64,000 bases of DNA from contig NTMA01000004.1 in assembly GCA_002917075.1 (NCBI GenBank), forward strand, positions 682,001 to 746,000, given 5' to 3'. Source of the stretch: Hawksworthiomyces lignivorus (lineage: Eukaryota > Ascomycota > Sordariomycetes > Ophiostomatales > Ophiostomataceae). Below, piece by piece: positions 32,840-45,904 of the stretch (the stretch's first letter is position 1; each line of letters begins with the position of its first letter). Below the pieces are notes generated by a model. That model did not search any database. It saw only the letters and a program-made list of their open reading frames with translations, and had not been told where the DNA came from. The position numbers and the translations under genes were made by a program.

Positions 32840-35800
32840 TCACATCCACCGGCAGAGTGCTCTGGAAGACCGTTCAGCGGCAGCAATATGCCACGGCCGA
32901 ACATCCCTCTCGCTGTCAAGGATGCCTCTCGCTCTGGCCAAGGTGCCTAGTGCACGATAGGTAGATAAGATCTCGCGCACAAGCACTTCATGCCCTCTTG
33001 GGCTCCCTTCCGCACGCACCACGTTGACTTCAAGAACAACAGGTGCGTCATCACGGCCCATGCCTCCACGTTTAACGAGATAACCACTTACAAGAGCCGG
33101 TCGCAGGTCAACCCAAGTAGAGGATGTGTTTAGCCTATGTGATGCCACAGCACCCCACGTGTTGTCTGTGATATCCACTAATACCACATTGCCATCAATT
33201 TCTGTTACTGTGTTCGGATCTGCTCCTGCAGCTGCCAGTTTTGCGGCTGCGTCATTATTTGCGTTGGCACTAGGAGTATTCGGAACAGCAGGACTGTTCG
33301 GTGCACCAGGAATGGGAGGTGCACCACCACCAGTGCCTCCAGGAGTAGCAGGGTTTGGCGCACCCGCCGGAGTCCCTGCAGGCGTTGTGGGATTCATAAA
33401 GCTACCGGCTGGGGTGGTGGGGTTGCCACTTTGTTCTGGTGAAAACACAGACGCTTGGGGTGTTGGGGCCGGTGTAGCTACTGACAGAAGCGAGAGAACT
33501 GTTGGGGGCACAGTCACGACAGGAGGCATCAGTTCTAGGGACGGCTGGGTGTCCACAGCGACCAGTGTCAAACTGATCGAGGCCCGCGACTCTGTCTTTG
33601 CCAGATCCGTCCAGATATCAATTTCGTCTTGATCCATGGAACCACATTTCGTGATAATTGCACGCCAGTGTACCTTCAAATTTGCCACAATAGCACAAGT
33701 ATTTTCCCAAATCTCTTGAGCAACCATTGCAAATGAATTTGTTGGCTGCTTGCCTTTGCGCCCAACCCAGTAAGCCGCGCTGAATTGTCTCCAGCCGCCG
33801 CTGTCTGTCCATGCGGCAGTCACCCAGCGCTGGTCGGCGCTTCGAGCATATGCTACATGAATGCAAGAATTCTCACGCTGCACATCCACCGATGGAGTCG
33901 CTGATAACTTTAGATCGAGCATCCGTGAAGGTGGCTGCTCGAGGAGGAATGCGGGAGAAGGTTTTGGTCCGCGAGAAGATGCACAACGGTCGTAGACTTC
34001 AAGCGACAGTCGGAGAAGGTCTGCCGGTGTTGGTATGACCAAAGAGGTAGGAGACGCAAGAAAACTTGTGGGAATCAGCTGAAGCACGAGATCATTTGGC
34101 TTTGTGTCGCGGCTTGTCACCGCAATGTCATATAATTGCGAAAGCCGTTGGAATGCGAGGCACGCATCGACGACAGCACTTGTAACATCCTCGCAATACA
34201 CAAAATATACCACCAGACTCTTTCCTGGAGTATCTTCTGCTGCAAGAGCTTGAGCAAGCTTGTGAATTTGATCCGCTCCAGAAAATTCAGGACGGGGACT
34301 AGTCAGTGCGGAAGTAGCCGATGTTACACTTGCATCAAACGAAATCATACCGTCTGAAACGGTTGACTTTGTAGAGAGAGGCTCGTGAGAACCAAGGCGA
34401 AGCGATTCGTATACAATACGCATGCGGCCGAGAAATCCGCTTACTTCACCTGCTAATCCATCATAATTAGGATACATGCATACGGCCCTAATATCTTTGG
34501 CGCCGTGCAGTGGTTCGAGCCCAAGAACTTCCCAGAACTCGATTGCTGTGGGCATTATGGAGAGCGCTGAGTCATTTCGCCGCACTTCTATGTGAGGTGT
34601 GGGGACTGGAAAGAGATTCGTTCGTAGTTGTTCAGATCCTAGGGGAGGTCGAGGCTGAAGGCGATTTGGTTGAACAAGGAGCGGGACATCCTGGACTTCG
34701 AGATAAGGCTTTAAAGAGCACCGCGATGCTTCATCTAAGCAAGCCGGTAGCGAGTCTTGGAGTGTAGCTATTGAGTAACGAATGCGTTGAAGCAATGTTT
34801 GGCGTAGTTTTGATTTCTGTAAGCTCAAGCTATCATCTTCACCAAATGTGGTCCGAATGGTCGCTCGTGTGGTTTGCTGCGTTAGAATCTGAGCAACATC
34901 AATTATATCATTGTCTGCGTAGGTGAGTTCGGTCTGTGATGGCATTGGATCGGCAAAGAAACGTGCAATGGGAAAATCCCACACGCCTTCACTGTAGGCC
35001 CTAGACAGCTCAGTTGCTGCCTCTGGAGAGGGTACAGCGTCTGAAATTACACGGGCTTTCAATTTTCTTTGAGCCATTGAAGCAGCTAGTGGCTCATTAT
35101 CGTCGGAGTCATCAGTAGAAGAATCTGGACCGACCGAGTCGGAGGATGTACCCCCGCTATCGTCCAGCGCCAATGGACTTTGGGGTTGCAATGAACTGGA
35201 CTTTAGACCTCGGGTTATGCTTGAGATAAGAGCAGCAAATTCGGGAGACGAGTCTGACAGAGAAGTATGCTTCTTGACTGGTCGTCGGAAAGCAGTAGGT
35301 GATGTAGCAGAAGATATATCAGAGAGCATGTCTGACTCTGGATGAGGCCAGTTGAAGCTGAATTTCCCATGTTGCTCGTACTTTTTGCTGTTTTGGATCA
35401 TAAAATTTGTGAAGCGTAATCCTTCGAAGAGATTGTTCCGCTGTGCTGTGGAAGATTGCCTTGCACTGTGTTGGCTTTTCTTTGCCTCTACTATTGCTCG
35501 CACCCGTTTAAATACCGTCATGGCGTCGAATGGGCTAGGCGGTCGTTTTATCCCATTTCCAGAAGAGCCTTTAGTAAGGGAATTTGCTGAAGAACTAGAT
35601 TCACGGTGCTCGTCAACTAAATTGCTCCGTGCATGCTTTAACTCGGGCTTCGCAAACACTGGCGACGGTGGATTTCGACTAGGATCTTCTCTGGCCTTAT
35701 CCGAGTGCTTTTCTTCTGACGAAACGGGGTGAATAGAAGAAAGCTCTTGAGACATTTGGTCAGGTTGTTGCCCTTCTGGCCCCGTTTGCGATCCTGTTTC

Positions 35801-37737
35801 CGGAGGATCTGTATCTACTTCCATCTTCTCGGAGGAGGTACTTGCGGCAGTGTCGGTAGGGAGTAAGCTACTAGCGCCATCCGGTTTCTCGTCGAAGAAG
35901 TTGAAATCTGCATCAGTTATGTCGTCACCAAACATATCAGTGCCGATGTCTCCAAATAAATTGTCAGGCTCTCCTATAAATGGCTGGTCTTGATCCTCTC
36001 TTTTTGGTCCGTTATTCTCCCAAAATCCACCAAAAGATTCTTCAGCAAGAGCGCCTTCTGTGGTCGACGTGTCAAGATCTGCCGGGACACTTGTGCTAAC
36101 AATATTCCCAGGGCTAGAGGAGGTTCCATCAAAAGTTGGAGTTGCACCGATTGGGTTGGGAACACCATCTGGTGGTGTTGGATATACACTCCCGACAGCA
36201 GCGGATGCTGTCGCAGATGGAATTCCTAAGGGGTTTCGTACGCCGCGCGGAGAGGGCCCATCAGATTGTGGACCTTTGCTTGTACTTGATCCAGTTTGAA
36301 CGTCCTCCATGGCGATGTCTTCTTCAACTGCCTCCTTTTGCTTCGAAGCGGATTCTTCGCCTCTTACTTGTTCGAAGTAAGCCTCTCTAACACCGACCAA
36401 CGGATCTAGCCTTTGAAATGGAGCCGCAGTGACTGTAGAGCTCTCCAAGCTCCAGAAACATAGAACAGATGGCCATAAGATTACTACCGGCTTGCCTCTT
36501 GGTGCTTCTTCATCCAACGAAAATTCGATTCGCAGCCATGAAGAATTGCGCAAGACCGATGGTGATGTACCTCTCAGCTCCAGCATTTTTGCAGCAAAGC
36601 TTTTCCAGACTTGGGGAATAGCAGGAAGCGCATATTTCTGCTTCAACTGTGCGACGGTACGCTGATCTACCCTGGCAGGTAATAGTGCTGGATAGACACC
36701 GTGTACGGTAGCAAATTTACCCCAAGGCGCCGTAAGAACGACAGAACCTGGCGGTGGAACTCCAGCATAGCACGCCCATTCTGAGCAACCCATGCCATGC
36801 AAGATCGAATGCGATAAAGTCACGAGCAGTGCGCCAGCCGTCGTGAGCGTAACGCGAAGGGTTGCAACAAGCGACCTGCTATCTGTCCGGCTGCTCTCCT
36901 CTCCATCCCAGAGAGGATCTAGCGGTGGAAGTAGAAACGTTCGGCTGTTTAGAGCAATCGCCTTGGCCTTTGAGCAGTAGGCAGACGAAACACTAGCAAG
37001 AACGGCTGAGATGAAAAAATTATACACGACCTTTGCAGGCACCGCTGGGAATGTTCTTGGTTCGGGTGTGGAGGGATTCATTCCTGGCACGTTCCCGATG
37101 TTGCTAGTATTTTGAAATGTGTCAAAATCAGCAGGACCGGTGCTCCCAGTGGTAATTTGAGGGGAGCTGAATGCCCCTTGCTGTGTAATGCCAAGCTGTT
37201 GAGTCGTGGTGTTCCTTGACAACGTATCAATAGCGGACAAGGCCGGCGCGGAAGGCAAGGTATTAGGTGTGTTTATGACGTTTCCAAGGATAGGATGCCC
37301 CTTAATGAGACTGCTTGGCTCGATGGTGCCTTCTTCAACCATGGTAAGCTTGTATGGCCCGATTTCAACGGTGATACCGAGTTGAGACTTCGTAGGTGAT
37401 CCAATTTCGGAGCCGTCTTTCCGAAGGAGCCTAAAGCACCAGATGCCCTGGCGGCGAGAATCGGCAAAGACGAGATGGCCATCATTTCGTAGAGCTTTTT
37501 CCACATCAGACGGGGAGAATGTAAAGATGGATGTCGACGGAGAGACGACAGGCCTATAGACGCGGAACGCAATGGATGCTATGTTGCTCTAAGGAGACAT
37601 AACCTGGTCAGTTGCTGCTAGCATTACCTTTCATGGCACAGAGGGAGATGCTAAAAAGAGCAAGAAAAAGATGTGAGTAAATAAGAAGCAAAACGTACAA
37701 CCACCAAGGCATTGGTCTCATATTCGCCCACATCCAT
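32840..37737 (-). CDS. MED13: Mediator complex subunit 13 (CDK8 kinase module), 1595 aa, two exons
   Basis: Med13 (Srb9/Ssn2) links the Cdk8-cyclin C-Med12 kinase module to core Mediator in the nucleus. Exons are 37737-37699 (13 codons, MDVGEYETNALVV) and 37588-32840, split by a 110-nt intron (GTACGT donor, TAG acceptor, phase 0). The join gives NALVVSNIASIAFRVYRP, matching the conserved start of fungal Med13. The N-terminal domain runs to about 450, with WACYAGVPPPGSVVLTAPWG and the wing region. A long acidic, Ser-rich linker at about 450-830 follows. The conserved C-terminal half includes DNDIIDVAQILTQQT, FWEVLGLEPLHGAKDIRAVC and GKSLVVYFVYCEDVT, the PIWI/MID-like fold known for this family. 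A Pro/Thr/Gly repeat region of NPTTPAG units lies near 1385-1440. The C-terminal block includes TWGAVASHRLN and SGYLVKRGG. Family assignment is firm from the two ends together. Confidence 0.93.
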
Positions 37738-39028
37738 GTCGCAGTGCGTTCACTGGGCTGACCACAGATACACCGGCCACCCAGCCGTCCAAGGCGGGAA
37801 GAAAACGCGGCGCGTAATCTTTAGATGAGTCGGCGGCGCAGAGGAACATGAATCAGAGGCTTCAACTCGTCTTGGGCAGAAGGCTGCACCCACCGAAGGA
37901 GGAGCAGTTGTGATAGTATGGTTTTGATGCGGAAAGAAGCCGTTAACTGGTCTGAAAGGGATATTCGATGTGAGAGATGAGCCAAGTCCCAAAGGGGATG
38001 GACTCCATCGCCGAGTAATCGATTATCCGCAGAAAGAAGCGGCTTGCAGGTCGGAACGTGATGCTTCGTCGTCAAACAAACCGGCGAAGGCAATTAGAAG
38101 CTCAATGGAATTCTCCGTGGGCCCTGTTTCCCTACCCCCCTCTCGTAGCTTGGACAAGAGAGCGGCAAAGTGTCACTAGAGGCGCGAAATAAATCTGCAA
38201 TTTTGACGGCCGTCTGTGCAATATGATGAGCGTTCAGCCTGACAGCTTTTCTGGTATGTTCCAGAAGAAATGAGCGGCGGTCCGAGGTAAAAGAAGGATG
38301 TCTTTGCAGTCGGCGGAAATTGCGACAGAGTCTATCATACCTGAGATGGCAAGGGGATTAGTGCTGTGAAATCCGAAAAGTTTTGGAAGGCACTCCCTGT
38401 GCTGTGGCGTGTGGGAAGGGACGAATCAGCGAATAGTATTGGTCGCAGTCTCTTTTGTTCAGGCTAAGCACCAAAGGTGCGGCGAAGGCGGAAGCTGCGT
38501 CCCAACTCTCTTGACAAATTTTTAGTTGGAAGCATGAAACCGGGGGGGGGGGTTGGCTTGGGCTGGAGAGGTTACAAGTTTCCCCGAAAAACAGCTTATT
38601 TAAGATACCATAACAAAGTAATAGCTCCGCCGAAGTAGCTGAAGAGCCTGCGCTAATACTCCCTAGAGCGCACCGTAATAATTTAGATTTAGCTACCTAA
38701 ACGCAGGCGCACGTGAGTGATTCGCATTAGTGCATACACTGTAACCGATGTTACAACTACTCCGTAACTGCCTGTTGAAGGTATCTTGCGGTGGCAACAC
38801 CTAGTTCGTGCATTCTGCAGGAGCACTGAGGGGCAAAGCTTTTTGGCAGGCAGAAAATAAGAAAATAAATTTTGGTGCCTCTCTATCGCATTCCAACAGC
38901 TTGAGAGCACCGCCCGCATCCAGCTTCACGATACTAAAATATCGGCGCCTTGAACATATTCCACACATAAAGCAGCACAGTACATATTCAGGCCCTCTGT
39001 TCCTCAGGGGACTCCATCCTTTCCTAAA
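37738..39028. promoter_or_regulatory. Divergent promoter region between MED13 and CCT5
   Basis: A 1.29-kb region serving both genes. It holds a G11 run at 38542-38552, a CACGTG at 38710-38715 and a two-unit heat-shock-element-like TTCCAGAA at 38259-38266. The last would suit a chaperonin gene but is 760 bp from the CCT5 start and has only two units. No coding frame was supported. Confidence 0.4.
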
Positions 39029-41046
39029 ATGGCGTTAAGTACGCTTCAACCTAATCTCTATGCCCCTACCTGTATCGCTTTCCTCAGAGAGATGCTAACA
39101 GAACGAACCTGGCAGATCTCGACCTGGCAAATGGTACGCAGAGCTCCCTTTCTTGCTGATTAATGGACATAAAATATCTCTGTTGCGTTCTATCTATATT
39201 CGATATACTGACTGCTTTGCAGCGGCGGTGATGAAAGATGAGCAGGGGCGGCCGTTCATCGTTGTTAGAGAGTATGCAACTGTCTCGCATCCTTTACTCC
39301 TTCCCCGTTCTACGTAGACCCTTGAACAATAGCTAACCGGTACTTCTTTGACATAATAGCCAAGGCAAGAAGAAGCGGCAATACGGCAACGAGGCTGTCA
39401 AATCTCATATCCTGGCGGCGCGGACAGTAGCCAACATTGTCAAATCTTCACTCGGCCCCCGCGGCCTCGACAAGATCCTCATCTCCCCTGACGGCGACAT
39501 CACAGTGACTAATGACGGTGCGACCATTCTGCAGCAGATGGAAGTCACGAATCACGTGGCCAAGTTACTAGTCGAGCTGTCCAAATCCCAGGATGATGAG
39601 ATTGGCGATGGCACAACCGGCGTCGTGGTACTGGCAGGCGCGTTGCTCGAGCAGGCAGCAGACTTGATTGACAAGGGCATCCACCCGATCCGCATCGCTG
39701 ACGGATATGACCAGGCCTGCGACATTGCCGTAGCAGAGCTCGATAAGATCGCAGATGTTTTACCTTTCAGCCCGGACGATGTGACCAACTTGACCAAGGT
39801 CGCCCGCACCAGTCTTGGCAGCAAGATCGTGTCCAAGGCGCATGACCAATTTGCCAAGATTGCAGTCGATGCCGTCATGTCGGTTGCCGATCTGCAGCGC
39901 CGAGACGTCGACTTTGAATTGATCAAGGTTGATGGTAAGGTGGGTGGTGCTCTAGAGGACTCGCTGCTGGTCAAGGGCGTCATCATCGACAAGGACTTCT
40001 CGCACCCGCAGATGCCATCCGAGGTACGCGACGCTAAGATCGCCATCTTGACCTGTGCGTTTGAGCCACCCAAGCCCAAGACGAAGCATAAGCTCGACAT
40101 CACGACTGTGGAGGAGTTCCGCAAGCTGCAGAACTATGAGCACGAGAAGTTTGTCGAGATGATTCAGCAGATTAAAGATACCGGTGCGAATCTTGCCATC
40201 TGCCAGTGGGGCTTTGATGACGAGGCCAACCACCTCCTACTTCAGAACCAGCTTCCCGCTGTACGCTGGGTCGGCGGACCTGAGATCGAGCTGATCGCCA
40301 TTGCCACCAACGGCCGCATCGTGCCGCGGTTTGAGGACCTGACACCAGAAAAGCTGGGCACCGCCGGCATCGTGCGAGAGATGACTTTTGGCACCACGCG
40401 TGAGAAAATGCTCGTCATCGAGGAGTGTGCCAACACCCGTGCCGTCACCGTGTTTGTTCGCGGCAGCAACAAGATGGTACGTGAAGCAAAGTGAAACTGA
40501 GACAGCTTGTCTAAGGCTGTGCCCCTTTTATTGCTTTTCCCCTGTGGCGCCTCCGAACGACTGACACCTTTCGCTTATTAGATTATCGATGAGGCGAAGC
40601 GGTCGCTACACGACGCTCTGTGCGTTGTGCGCAACCTAGTGCGCGACAACCGTGTCGTATATGGCGGCGGCGCAGCTGAGATTGCATGCTCGCTGGCTGT
40701 GGAAGATGCAGCCGTACAGACGCCAGGCTTGGAACAGTACGCAATGCGGGCATTTGCCGAGGCACTGGATGCAATCCCGATGGCTCTAGCAGAGAATTCA
40801 GGCTTGAACCCGATCGCCACTCTGGCTGAGGTTAAAAGCCAGCAGCTCAAGGCCGCCGCCGATGCTGCCCGCGGCCGACTTGGAGTCGACTGCATGGGCC
40901 GCGGGTCTAATGACATGAAGGAGGCATTTGTCATTGATCCGTTGATCGGCAAAAAGCAGCAGCTTATGCTAGCAACGCAATTGTGCCGGATGGTCCTAAA
41001 GGTGAATAATGTTATCATCAGCGGGTCAGGCGAGGAGGACTATTGA
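39029..41046 (+). CDS. CCT5: T-complex protein 1 subunit epsilon (CCT5), 560 aa, five exons
   Basis: Epsilon subunit of the cytosolic chaperonin TRiC/CCT, which folds actin, tubulin and other clients using ATP. Exons are 39029-39038, 39092-39133, 39223-39271, 39360-40476 and 40582-41046. All introns are GT-AG, at 53, 89, 88 and 105 nt. The spliced N-terminus reads [20 protein letters not shown], then [20 protein letters not shown], as in other CCT5 proteins. Group II chaperonin motifs are all present: [19 protein letters not shown] and the catalytic [12 protein letters not shown]. Also seen are [19 protein letters not shown] in the apical hinge, [13 protein letters not shown], and GGGAAE with [14 protein letters not shown] near the C-terminus. 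It ends in SGSGEEDY. Length is close to yeast Cct5 (562 aa). The first exon is only 10 nt; it is the one choice giving a family-like start in frame. Start and small exons need transcript support, whereas the rest is secure. Confidence 0.95.
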
Positions 41047-41560
41047 GAAGCTACCGTAGAAGACACGAAGGGGTAAAGAAGAGAGTTGTTTGACTTGGAG
41101 GAATCTTATACCACTGTTCTCAACGGACCAGGAAAAAAGTTAGACAAAAAACGGTTTCTTTCGAAGGCATCTATCTGTTCATTTATTTTCTTTCTCAAGA
41201 TTGTCTCTGGATAAGCGCTCTTTATATTTTGTGTCCCCAAGGCGCCAGAAATATCGCTGTGCGTCAGCGGGAAACGAAGGTTGCTTGTATCCAGATATAT
41301 TGTATAAGGGCATGTGCGATAGACAAAAATAAAGAGAATATGAACCCATGCAAGCCATAAAAATAAGACTCAAGAGCCATGGACGGAAATCTCTTGGGAT
41401 TATATGGTACATACAGAATATGAGAAAAGAGGCAGTGCCAACTGTTAGCTCTTGGTGTTTTATCCCGTACACAGAGGAGCCAATTGTAACCAAAATTCAT
41501 TCGGAAATGCCACGCCAGCTTTTCCAAACATATCTTGCCATGATTATTGCTTATCTCTTT
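41047..41560. other. Convergent 3' gap between CCT5 and HUL4
   Basis: A 514-bp AT-rich gap that should hold both 3' UTRs. Small frames here lack recognisable features. Nothing further was seen. Confidence 0.4.
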
Positions 41561-44500
41561 CTAAGCAAATCCAAATCCTTGCGCATTCTCTAATGCCATT
41601 CCCAGCCGTTCCCGCATTACCTCACGGTCTCGGTATTCAGGAAGCAGCAATGTACCATAGCACGTATAAGCTGTTGGCAAGTGTCCACCCTCACCCTCTT
41701 CTTCACCGTTGCGCTGCACTACAAACTGAAGGTTCTTGACGCCGCCTACCGGCACACGATCACTTGCCGTCACAAACTCGAGCAGCTTCCGCTTCATCCG
41801 TTCATCATATCGGCTTACGATACTCCAGAAGTCGCGCACAGCAGGATGGCTCCCGTCCCAGCCAACATATCGGGCATGCCGCCGTAGCTCAGCAATGTCG
41901 ATATCCTGTTGACCCTCAACGAGCGACTGCAGAAGCGCCGGCGTCAGCAGCTTCAACGATTTGGGGTGCATGCAAGTGTTAAAGCCACGCGCAAATGCTG
42001 CGTACTGCGGACGCACGGATACATCTGTGAGGTAGCGGATGTAGTCGGTAACGTAGGCATTGCGGTTTTCATTGGTGACCATTGGTGCACTATCATTTGC
42101 ATGCCCTTCCTCAAGGTGTTCCGTGTGCAATATGCTAGCGGAGGCTTCGCTGCTTGACGAGCCATTTGAGATAAGAGTCTCTTCTTTGTTTGGTATAACA
42201 GACTGCCGAATTTTTGGCCACGGTTTGGAAGAATCCATGACACGCGAGATTGGCTGGCCGAACATGTCCACGGAGAACTCATAGGTGAGCACGAAGACGT
42301 CTTCAACAGCTCCATCTTGCTCATTCCATTCAAGAAGGGCAGTTAAACCGCTAGCAAGGTCAGGCCAGCCGTCCGAAATGTGATGTAGCTCATCCACTGG
42401 CTCGCCAAGAAGTTTGCGGTATAAGGCTTTTGGGAATGTGAGAGGAAGCGAAAGGCCATTAAACACCGCGAGCGAGACCAGCAACCCAATGAGCTCGTAC
42501 TTCCAATCCTCTTCTAGGGTCGACGGATTGAACCAAGTCATATGTGTCCGATCATCCACTGTAAAAGCTCCATAATTTGGGTTAAGAGCTTCTGCAAGAG
42601 CAAGGCGGAAAAATTCTTGTTGCACACCACCGGAGTCGAAGCCCTCTTCACCACCTTCTTCTCCAAGGTGCACCTTCAGGGGGCGGAGCAACTCTCTCCC
42701 CTCCCGCCGCCATAGCTGGTCAAAGGCGTCCTGGAGCACGGTGGTACGGCCGATATCTAGAATGAGATATTTGGTAGAAGCCGTTTTCAAAAGATCCTGC
42801 AAAACGCTCTTGTGGTGCGGGTTGATGATGAGACTACTAGGTGAGATAATCGCGTTCATCCGGCTTTGAAGGGAGCTGGACTCCTCAAACGATCGGCTCA
42901 TGCGAGAGAAATTGATGGACCGGAAATAGGACACCAGTGTAGCAGGACTGAAAATGTAAGGAAAGTCAAGAAGATGAAGTCGCCTTTTAGTGGACGTGTG
43001 CATCAGCCAGGCGACAGGCATTTCAACGTCATCCAAGCGCTCAGCTAAATATTCCGTGCGGAACTGCACGTCCCCAACAAGAAGAGCTTGACGTCTCTCA
43101 TCTGGATAAAAATGTTAGGGAAAGGCCTTTGTATTCAGAAATGGTTAAAAAAATTCAGAGAACATACAGATCGATGCAATAAGGGCTAGGGCGCCTCCGA
43201 AGGGGCCATCACCAGGCACTTCAGGATTGCCATCCCACTCGTGTAGCATGACTGCCCTGGCCCAATCCAGAAGTAGAGTTGGAACTCTAGTCTCATGGAG
43301 GGTCCGTTCGGGAACGGAGAAGTTGAGAATGTATGCGGCATCCACGTTCAGGAAGTCGAGTTGTGCAAAAAGCGGTGCTAAGATATCCGGTTCACTTCTC
43401 GCACTGATACCGTTGTCACTCTCACGTCCCGTCTTCTCTTCATCCTTGTTCTTAGCACTTTCGCTAACACACCCGAGATCTTGCTCAATAATCTCAGTGA
43501 AGTAACGGCGTGTCATAATTGCAGCCAACACTCGTCTTGCCAAGCGCAGAGCCAGGTCACTCGAGAATGCATCATCGTATTGCAGGCACAGCTCGGGAGG
43601 CTGCCTTGCCACAGAGCCGCTGCCAGCAAGGCTCAAGCCTTGAGAACGGATGCGGGACATGTCGTAAAGCTTTCTTACATCGTCAACTACTGGCGCAGCC
43701 GCTACTAGGGCATGTAGACAAATAGACATAAGCATGCCAGCTTCAGCACCTGTCAAGCCACCCTGACAAGCTTGTGGAAATAGACGGGCTGTGGACGATC
43801 GTGTCGAGTGAGCCACTTTGGGGGGGGCAAAGAGAGACTTGGCGGCCAACCAAAGACAGTGAAATACCAAGCTTGGCGCAACCCGGGTTAGGCGAAGCAT
43901 GCAATACCAAAGAGTTTGCGTGTCATAGAGTTGCCCATTCTTGGTAAATGACTGGATCAGAGAGCGTGGATTGCTCAGAATGTAGAAGAGGCTTTGCTCA
44001 ACAAAAAGCCGCCACTCTTCTTTGAGGCGACCAGCTTGTCGATAGTGACGCGGCTTTTGTTTTCGTTTCATGGGACGGGTCTGGCTGTTAACTTTGGTGT
44101 GAAACTTGGTAATAGTCGACGGTTCTAGCATATGTGGTTCAGCAGTATGATCTTCTTGTAGTACATCGCAGATAAAGTCTACCACGTCGGAGTCAAGGCG
44201 AGTCAGTGTTTGTGGAAGGAGAATATCGAATGTGGAATCCGTATCTTCAACTTCGTGGAGAGCTGATGATCGGTCCGAGGATGAGCGTTCAGATGATGGT
44301 GAACGAGTTGACGATGTTGTTGAGGGCTGCAAGCTGCTATCGCTTCCACTCCGCAATGGGCCATCCACTTGGCTTCTGCCACTCCGCGCCCTAATATCTG
44401 AGAGAGCCTTTGGCCGGGGCATTTTTTCCAGAGAGACACCATCGAAAAATCCGGCGCTAGATAGCTGAGAAATAGGCCGAGGGATTGTAGAAGAAGTCTT

Positions 44501-45904
44501 TATTGATTTTGTTGCTGCAGGCCTGTGGCTAACAGCATCTCCTTGTATACCAGGCAGGCGGGGAGAACGCAGCGCAGGCATAAGTTCATCGACAGGAGAG
44601 TCAGAAGGCAGAGCATCAGCAGAGAGTTTGCGCTGCTGCTGTCTTGTAGAGGTAGGTGCACGGACTCTAGCATTAGAATTGCGCCGTGAAGCTGTCTTCG
44701 TGGACGTGTGGCTAGTCGTGAGCGGTGGGAGCGTAGAGGGCGTGGAAGGAGTCGACTGGGTACCATCGGTATCAGGCTTGAGTGCTGTCGAAAGATCAGG
44801 GAGACTGTTGTTGTTACTCGGGGCATTATAGCTATTCCCGCGATTGGGAGCTGCGTTGCCGTTCGCCAATGTTCTCGGATGCGTATCTTGAGATTCGTTG
44901 GTTACATTAGACTCAATCACACTCTGGTGCACTACTAGTTTCGGCACCCTACCAGGATTGTCTTCCTTGTCTATAGCTGAAATAAACTCACCCTGCAGCT
45001 TCTCGGCTCTGTCGGTCATCTCTTCTACGCCAGAAGGCGTAAGCCACTCGAGCATCTTGAAAGCCACGGTGCCAAACATGTTGGCTGCGAAGGACCGGTA
45101 GTCTTTGCTAACGGGCTTGTCTACGATGCTGAATTTTGGGTCTTCTGTCGGTCCTATAAGGCTCTCGTGGTTTGGATTTCCCATAGATGCCGATCTTCCC
45201 ACTTGAGGCCGTATCACTTTGCTCAAATCTGCAGCAGTGCTCTTCTGGTTCAACGCCTCGGACCCTCCCATCGTCGCTAGATGTAAGCGTTCCTTCGTTG
45301 CACCAGGACGGAGGACACCATTTTGCGCCTTCAAGTTGCCAGATATTCCATCTTCACGGGCCGGGGGAGGGTACTTTGGCGAGAAGAGCAGCGAATTCAG
45401 CGCGGCAGGTGGTGCCTTGGGCAGCTTCAGTGCAGGACAGAGACCAGCCTCGGGGTTATCTTGGCTTGCGAGGTGAATGGCGAGAGTGCGGGCACTTGTC
45501 ATATTGTATTTTCGAAGGGGGGCACGACCGGCTATGCGTTTCCGACAAGTGAAGCAAGTCGGATTGCAGCATGAACTAAAACCGCAGCCTTCGCGGAGCT
45601 GAACAATGTATCTTTGGACAGAAGGAGTTCAAGTCAGCAAGCATCCACGTGGAGAAGTCATCACTACCAAAAAGAGAGATAAAACCAACTTCTGGACGAT
45701 CAGCTGGAAGTTGTGGCGGCGGCTGGCTCGATGAATAGCATACACCCGGCGAGGGTTTTCAACTTCCTCTACAATATCTCGGAGCTCTGGCGGGGCGTCC
45801 CAGGGCAGCCTTGGAAAAGGTGCCTCTTCCCAGAGGCCGGCAAGCAATTCCGCATCGGCAGCAATCCCAAGATTATTGGGGGTGGGCGATTTCTCGGCGG
45901 TCAT
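41561..45904 (-). CDS. HUL4: HECT-type E3 ubiquitin ligase, HUL4/UBE3A type, 1399 aa, three exons
   Basis: Transfers ubiquitin through a Cys thioester to substrates; Hul4 acts in nuclear protein and RNA quality control in yeast. Exons are 45904-45690, 45611-43168 and 43101-41561. Intron 1 (78 nt, phase 2) uses a GTTGGT donor and an AAAG acceptor with a GCTGAC branch. It restores FQLIVQKYIVQLREGCG. Intron 2 (66 nt, phase 1) has GTATGT, CTAAC and CAG, giving ASIYERRQALLVGD. An AZUL-like zinc finger at about 75-130 has CGFSCCNPTCFTCRKR. A Ser/Thr-rich linker follows to about 470. A helical middle has RLKEEWRLFVEQSLFYILSN and the segment PSLVFHCLWLAAKSLF. The HECT domain runs from about 1000 to 1399, with GGVQQEFF, NYGAFTVDD and GLLVSLAVFNGL. 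The catalytic Cys is in LPTAYTCYGTLLLPEY at residue 1367, 33 residues from the end as usual for the family. Yeast Hul4 is 892 aa; the extra length is linker. Confidence 0.93.

Noticed and set aside
38710..38715. A third CACGTG in the MED13/CCT5 promoter, suggesting shared E-box control
   Set aside because: Three sites in about 9.5 kb of divergent DNA is close to chance, and further copies occur in the desert.
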